A stretch of 64,000 nucleotides of DNA from contig NZ_OY780935.1 of the NCBI RefSeq assembly GCF_963675965.1, forward strand, positions 2,840,501-2,904,500, written 5' to 3'. The notes beneath the pieces are model-generated. The model searched no databases, was not told where the DNA came from, and worked only from the letters and a program-made list of their open reading frames with translations. The translations under genes were made by a program, and so were the position numbers. Shown in pieces: positions 59,645-64,000 of the stretch. The stretch's first letter is position 1, and every line of letters starts with the position of its first letter. The DNA comes from an uncultured Celeribacter sp. Lineage in GTDB: Bacteria > Pseudomonadota > Alphaproteobacteria > Rhodobacterales > Rhodobacteraceae.

Positions 59645-60844
59645 TTATTCGCTCAGAAAGCGGGCGGTCAGGGGCAGGCTGGCAGCACCAAGCGAACGAG
59701 CATCGGCGCCAATGGTGCCTTGCAGGATGCGCGGAGGGGTGATTCCGGTCAGATCGGCATGGGAGAGCGCCGCTTCAATGCGGGTTTTAAGATTTGCCAC
59801 CATCGGGCGTGGCATCCAGCCATCCACGAGGATCGCGTCGAGATCAAGCAGGGTTTGTGCGGCACGTATGGCATGGGCCAGCGCCTTAGCGGCACGCTCC
59901 AGCCAGGCGTCCGCGATGTCTGCGGGAATGTCCCAATTGTTGGGAGACCGCCAGAGCTGTCGGCTGTCATGGCCCTTGGCGTTCAGGCTGTGTTCCAGCG
60001 TCGACAGAGATGCCAGATCAATCAGCGGATGCATGCTGCCATCCAGATCTGGCACCAGCAGAGGCCCAAGGCCGGCGGCATTACCGGTTGCGCCGGCAAA
60101 TAGGGCCCCCTTGAGCACAAGCCCGCCACCGATGAAGAAGGCAACATAGAAGCTCAGAAAATTCTTGGGTTGCGGGCTGGCGCCGAACACCAGTTCCGCG
60201 CTGCAGGCGGCGGTTGCATCGTTTTGCAAAAACACCGGCAAGGTTATCCGTTTGGCCAGTTCAGCCCCTAGATCATAGTTCTGCCAATCCGCCATTGCCG
60301 CAGGGTCAACGCCGATCAGTGAGGCCCAGCTCCAGAGGTGAAATGGCATGGCAATACCCATACCGGCCACACGGGTGCGGTGTTCGGGGGGCAGCCTGTC
60401 CTGCAGCTCCGTACTCTTGGTCAGGGCAAACTGCAGAACCTGCGCATAATCGGGGTAGTCGTAGACCTCTTTTGCGCGGTCAATGATCCGTCCGAGAAAA
60501 TCTGTCATGATCAATTCGACAGAGCGGCGTCCGACCTTAAGGCCCAGAAAAAATGCGCCGTCAGCGTTCAGCGACAGTGGCACGGAGGGCTGTCCGACGC
60601 GGCCGCGTTGGGGTTCGCCGTGCTGGATCAGATGGTCCTGCTCCAGTGCCCGGATCAGGCGCGACACGGTCTGGGCCGACAGGCCGGTGCGACGGGCGAT
60701 CTCTGCCTTGGCCAGCCCGTTGGAGCGGCGCAAAAGCGTGAGAACGAGTCGTTCGTTGGCTTCGCGCATCCCGCTCTGGTTCGTGCCTTTGGCCGTCAGG
60801 GCAGAGGAGGCCTGCGTGCGGCTATGTCCGGTGTGTTCCTGCAT
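59645..60844 (-). CDS. ROK-family repressor (NagC/XylR type)
   Basis: 399 residues: an N-terminal winged helix (LLRRSNGLAKAEIARRTGLSAQTVSRLIRALE) and a ROK sugar-kinase-like domain with FLQNDATAACSAELVFG and GGGLVLKGALFAG; the usual ROK zinc cysteine cluster is not evident. It is divergent from the fructose-type importer at 61014 and is probably its repressor, with the imported sugar as inducer. Confidence 0.9.
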   Translation of the reverse strand: MQEHTGHSRTQASSALTAKGTNQSGMREANERLVLTLLRRSNGLAKAEIARRTGLSAQTVSRLIRALEQDHLIQHGEPQRGRVGQPSVPLSLNADGAFFLGLKVGRRSVELIMTDFLGRIIDRAKEVYDYPDYAQVLQFALTKSTELQDRLPPEHRTRVAGMGIAMPFHLWSWASLIGVDPAAMADWQNYDLGAELAKRITLPVFLQNDATAACSAELVFGASPQPKNFLSFYVAFFIGGGLVLKGALFAGATGNAAGLGPLLVPDLDGSMHPLIDLASLSTLEHSLNAKGHDSRQLWRSPNNWDIPADIADAWLERAAKALAHAIRAAQTLLDLDAILVDGWMPRPMVANLKTRIEAALSHADLTGITPPRILQGTIGADARSLGAASLPLTARFLSE

Positions 60845-61013
60845 AACTCACTATTTCAACGAGAAAATTGCATTGGGCAAGGAGTTTTATATAAATAACT
60901 CTCTGGAAGTTAATTATTGACTCATGCCTTGGAACAGGCAATGACTGTGCGCATCACTGGCCGGGAGGCCCCTTCGGGAGAGGGGGAGGCCATCTGGATT
61001 TGAGGAGGACGTT
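60845..61013. promoter_or_regulatory. Divergent promoter region of ROK regulator and fructose-type importer
   Basis: AT-rich centre with an inverted repeat GAGTT-N10-AACTC at 60882-60901 and a smaller TTGC-N5-GCAA upstream, both candidate ROK operators. GGAGG lies before the binding-protein ATG. No clear consensus promoter is asserted. Confidence 0.5.
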
Positions 61014-62045
61014 ATGAAGACAACAACCAAACTTGCGGTGCTGGGCGCCGTTGCCACGCTGATGGGATCTGGTGCGGCTTTCGCGGACAGCCATGGCGAG
61101 GTCTCTGCCTGCCTGATCACCAAGACGGACAACAACCCGTTCTTCGTGAAGATGCGCGAAGGGGCCGCGGCGGCGGCAGAAGAGCTTGGGATGAAGCTTT
61201 CGGCTTTTGCCGGTCAGTTCGACGGGGACCATGAAACCCAGGTGGCGGCCATTGAAACCTGCATCGCCAGCGGAGCCTCGGGAATTCTGCTGACGGCGTC
61301 GGACACCTCTTCGATCACGCCGGCGGTGAAACAGGCGCAGGACGCCGGGCTTCTGGTGATTGCTCTGGACACGCCACTAACGCCGGCGGATGCAGCGGAT
61401 GCAACCTTTGCCACAGACAACTTCGAAGCCGGTCGGTTGATCGGCGCCTGGGCTGCCGCGCAACTGGGCGACGGGGCTGAAGACGCCCATATCGGCCTGC
61501 TCAACATCAACCAGAGCCAGCCGAGCGTGGGGGTATTGCGCAATCAGGGTTTCCTGACAGGTTTCGGCATCGACATCGGGGATCCGAACCGCTGGGGCGA
61601 CGAAACCGACCCGCGCATTTCCGGTCAGGATGTCAGCGACGGCGCGGAAGAAGGCGGTCGCGACGGGATGGAAAGCCTGCTGGCCATCGATCCGATGATT
61701 AATGTGGTCTACACGATCAACGAACCCGCCGCAGCCGGGGCCTATGAGGCGCTGAAATCCATCGGGCGCGAAAACGATGTGCTCATCGTGTCAGTCGATG
61801 GTGGCTGCCCGGGGGTGAACAACGTGGCCGATGGGGTCATCGGCGCCACGGCACAGCAATATCCGCTGGATATGGCCCGTCTCGGGATGGAGGCGATCAA
61901 CAGCTATGCCAAAGACGGCAGCCTGCCGGAGACATCGCCGGGGCTTGATTTCTTCAACACCGGTGTCGCACTGGTGACCGATGCACCGGTGGACGATATC
62001 CCGTCCATCTCTTCGGAAGAGGGGCTTAGCCTGTGCTGGGGCTGA
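61014..62045 (+). CDS. frcB: Fructose-type ABC transporter binding protein (FrcB-like)
   Basis: 343 residues with a signal peptide (MKTTTKLAVLGAVATLMGSG AAFA-type). Mature protein is a Peripla_BP_4 domain: CLITKTDNNPFFVKMREGAAAAAE, ATDNFEAGRLIGAWAA, TINEPAAAGAYEALKSIG and VDGGCPGVNNVADG, with GATAQQYPLDMA. These match alphaproteobacterial fructose binding proteins. Divergent from a ROK regulator; a hairpin follows the gene. Confidence 0.87.
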   Translation: MKTTTKLAVLGAVATLMGSGAAFADSHGEVSACLITKTDNNPFFVKMREGAAAAAEELGMKLSAFAGQFDGDHETQVAAIETCIASGASGILLTASDTSSITPAVKQAQDAGLLVIALDTPLTPADAADATFATDNFEAGRLIGAWAAAQLGDGAEDAHIGLLNINQSQPSVGVLRNQGFLTGFGIDIGDPNRWGDETDPRISGQDVSDGAEEGGRDGMESLLAIDPMINVVYTINEPAAAGAYEALKSIGRENDVLIVSVDGGCPGVNNVADGVIGATAQQYPLDMARLGMEAINSYAKDGSLPETSPGLDFFNTGVALVTDAPVDDIPSISSEEGLSLCWG

Positions 62046-62071
62046 TCCCGGTCTAAGTGCGATACCTCCCG

Positions 62072-62105
62072 CAGATCCCGCTGGCCCAGAGGGCAGTGGG
62101 ATCTG
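62072..62105 (+). promoter_or_regulatory. Hairpin after binding-protein gene
   Basis: CAGATCCC...GCCC pairs with GGGC...GGGATCTG around AGA, giving a long stem with small bulges in the 90-bp frcB-frcC gap. No T-run; likely mRNA stabiliser. Confidence 0.65.
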
Positions 62106-62135
62106 TCCTGAATTGCGAAAAAACGGGTCATATCC

Positions 62136-63188
62136 ATGTCCGAGAATTACGAACACGCCGCCAACCGCGAAGACGCCGTTGCTGCGTTCAAGCCGGGTCG
62201 CGAGGCCCCGGTGCAGCGCATCCAGAATATGTTACATGGCTCGCCGTCCTTGGTGCCCTTGGCGGTGCTGCTGGCGGCGATCGTCGTCTTTGGTGCCCTT
62301 CTGGGAAGCAAGTTCCTGTCGCCCTTTGCGCTGACACTCATCCTGCAGCAGGTGCAGATCGTCGGCATCGTGGCGCTGGCGCAATCGCTGGTCATCCTGA
62401 CCGCTGGCATCGATCTGTCGGTCGGGGCGGTGATGGTGTTCAGCTCTGTGGTCATGGGGCAGTTCACCTTTCGCTATGGCCTGCCGCCGGAACTGGCGGT
62501 CTGCTGCGGTCTGATCTGCGGTGCGCTCTGTGGTTTTGTCAGCGGGGTGCTCGTCGCCATCGTCAAACTGCCGCCCTTTATCGTCACGCTGGGCATGTGG
62601 CAGATCGTTCTGGCGGCCAATTTCCTTTATTCCCGCAATGAATCCATCCGCAGTCAGGACATCGACGCCAATGCGCCACTTCTGCATTTCTTCGGCAACC
62701 GGGTCGAGATCGGCGGGGCGATCTTTACCTATGGTGTGCTGTTCATGCTGATCCTTGCGATTGTTCTGGCCTATGCACTGCGGCACACGGCCTGGGGGCG
62801 GCATGTCTACGCGGTCGGGGACGATCCGGAGGCCGCAGCGCTTTCGGGCGTCAATGTGCGGCGCACCCTGATTTCGGTCTATGTGCTGGCCGGGCTGATC
62901 TGTGCTTTTGCGGGCTGGACCCTGATCGGGCGGATCGGTTCCGTGTCGCCGACATCGGGACAACTGGCAAATATCGAAAGCATCACGGCGGTGGTGATCG
63001 GGGGCATCTCGCTCTTTGGCGGGCGTGGTTCGATCCTTGGGACCCTGTTTGGAGCGTTGATCGTGGGGGTCTTCACCTTGGGGCTGCGTCTGGCCGGGGC
63101 GGACCCGCAGTGGACCAACCTGCTGATCGGCATGCTGATCATCGCGGCGGTGGCCGTCGATCAATGGATCCGGAGGGCAACGGTATGA
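62136..63188 (+). CDS. frcC: Fructose-type ABC transporter permease (FrcC-like)
   Basis: 350 residues, BPD_transp_2 permease with about ten membrane segments and an N-terminal cytoplasmic extension (NREDAVAAFKPGREAP). VILTAGIDLSVGAVMVF is the family signature; AVGDDPEAAALSGVNV is the coupling loop. It overlaps the ATPase gene by four bases. Confidence 0.9.
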   Translation: MSENYEHAANREDAVAAFKPGREAPVQRIQNMLHGSPSLVPLAVLLAAIVVFGALLGSKFLSPFALTLILQQVQIVGIVALAQSLVILTAGIDLSVGAVMVFSSVVMGQFTFRYGLPPELAVCCGLICGALCGFVSGVLVAIVKLPPFIVTLGMWQIVLAANFLYSRNESIRSQDIDANAPLLHFFGNRVEIGGAIFTYGVLFMLILAIVLAYALRHTAWGRHVYAVGDDPEAAALSGVNVRRTLISVYVLAGLICAFAGWTLIGRIGSVSPTSGQLANIESITAVVIGGISLFGGRGSILGTLFGALIVGVFTLGLRLAGADPQWTNLLIGMLIIAAVAVDQWIRRATV

Positions 63189-63961
63189 CCATGGAACCTC
63201 TTCTGAAAGCGCGCGGTGTGGTCAAACGTTATGGCCATGTGACCGCCATCGATCACGCCGATTTCGACTTGATGCCCGGTGAAATCCTTGCCGTCATTGG
63301 CGACAACGGTGCGGGGAAGTCCAGCCTGATCAAGGTGCTGTCGGGCGCGGTGCAGCCCGATGGCGGGCAGGTCACGCTGGAGGGCGAAACGGTGCAGTTT
63401 ACTTCGCCCAATGATGCACGGGCGGCAGGGATCGAAACAGTCTATCAGCAGCTCGCGCTCAGCCCGGCCCTGTCGATTGCAGACAATATGTTCATGGGGC
63501 GCGAATTGCGCCGTCCGGGGATCTGGGGCAAATGGCTGCGCATGCTCGACAAACCCGCCATGGAGCAATTCGCGCGTGACAAGCTGTCGGAACTGGGGCT
63601 GATGACTATCCAGAACATCAATCAGGCCGTCGAAACCCTCTCTGGCGGTCAACGTCAGGGGGTTGCTGTCGCACGGGCCGCAGCCTTTGGCTCCAAGGTG
63701 ATCATTCTGGATGAGCCGACGGCAGCGCTGGGCGTGAAGGAAAGCCGCCGCGTGTTGGAGCTGATACAGGAGGTCAATGGCCGGGGAATCCCGATCATCC
63801 TGATCAGCCACAACATGCCGCATGTCTTTGAGCTGGCCGATCGGATTCATATCCACCGTCTCGGCAAGCGACTGACGGTTGTCGACCCCAAGGACATTTC
63901 CATGTCCGATGCCGTGGCCCTTATGACTGGAGCAATGAGCCCTGATGACAGTCATGCTTGA
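63185..63961 (+). CDS. frcA: Fructose-type ABC transporter ATPase, single domain (FrcA-like)
   Basis: 258 residues with one nucleotide-binding domain: Walker A GDNGAGKSS, signature LSGGQRQGV and Walker B VIILDEPTAALG. A single-domain ATPase paired with a ribose-type permease is the FrcA arrangement, unlike the double RbsA-type ATPase at 33072-34568. The ATG overlaps the permease stop. Confidence 0.9.
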   Translation: MTMEPLLKARGVVKRYGHVTAIDHADFDLMPGEILAVIGDNGAGKSSLIKVLSGAVQPDGGQVTLEGETVQFTSPNDARAAGIETVYQQLALSPALSIADNMFMGRELRRPGIWGKWLRMLDKPAMEQFARDKLSELGLMTIQNINQAVETLSGGQRQGVAVARAAAFGSKVIILDEPTAALGVKESRRVLELIQEVNGRGIPIILISHNMPHVFELADRIHIHRLGKRLTVVDPKDISMSDAVALMTGAMSPDDSHA

Positions 63962-64000
63962 GGACACGCCTGAGACACTGGCCGCGTTCGCGGTCGCCGA
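63945..64000 (+). CDS. Start of next operon gene (partial)
   Basis: An ATG at 63945 (or 63954) inside the end of frcA opens a frame that runs off the window (MTVMLEDTPETLAAF). Too short for a family call; in fructose operons a kinase or regulator is common at this point. Confidence 0.35.
   Translation, partial: MTVMLEDTPETLAAFAVA

Overview
The window looks like chromosome of a marine-type alphaproteobacterium of the Rhodobacterales (roseobacter group). This is inferred from the high GC content, the carboxynorspermidine polyamine pair, the protein style of the ABC sugar importers, and a small integrative element of a kind common in that group. No species call is possible from sequence reading alone.

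Layout. 1-10,260 is mostly core chromosome: the end of a probable ZIP metal transporter, carboxynorspermidine synthase and decarboxylase, a decayed GNAT fragment and a decayed LysE exporter beside an intact DUF2000 gene and its divergent Lrp-type regulator, trpA, ychF, a secreted phytase-like esterase and an aldehyde dehydrogenase. At 10,261 lies tRNA-Ser(GCT), whose last 14 bases recur at 18,520. Between the two copies is an 8.2 kb integrative element. It holds a tyrosine integrase, a translationally coupled excisionase/primase/DUF3987 replication operon, a XRE repressor with an ImmA/IrrE protease, two matching 16-bp operators, and a rightward cargo operon of four very small genes that includes a Cas2-like ('SinR family') protein. 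This cargo operon is the best candidate in the window for an undescribed system. Immediately outside the element are scars of an older integrase and of an IS3 element.

19,824-30,835 is one long catabolic operon: an IclR regulator, a split three-subunit biotin-dependent carboxylase, a HAD phosphatase, acetoacetyl-CoA synthetase, two SDR dehydrogenases, a Tm-1-like ATP-binding protein and an amidohydrolase. The substrate is not recognisable, but the set points to a carbon source that ends in acetoacetate. After a 1.2 kb decayed stretch with an IS6 remnant come two sugar importers (a ribose-type one with a VOC-fold protein, and a UgpC/MalFG-type one). Next is a 2-hydroxyacid dehydrogenase, LsrK-like kinase, class II aldolase and SorC regulator group, which probably handles a phosphorylated sugar or polyol.

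45,585-49,400 is a small foreign-looking surface-polysaccharide patch next to an IS3 relic: a GT25 glycosyltransferase, a pyruvyl transferase and a PP-loop ATPase of unknown function. 49,539-64,000 holds amino-sugar genes (BadF-type kinase and nagA), a MYG1-family protein, a complete dpp-type peptide importer, an EamA transporter, and a ROK regulator divergent from a fructose-type ABC importer (frcBCA-like) that runs off the right edge. All four binding-protein genes in the window are followed by a strong hairpin before the next operon gene.
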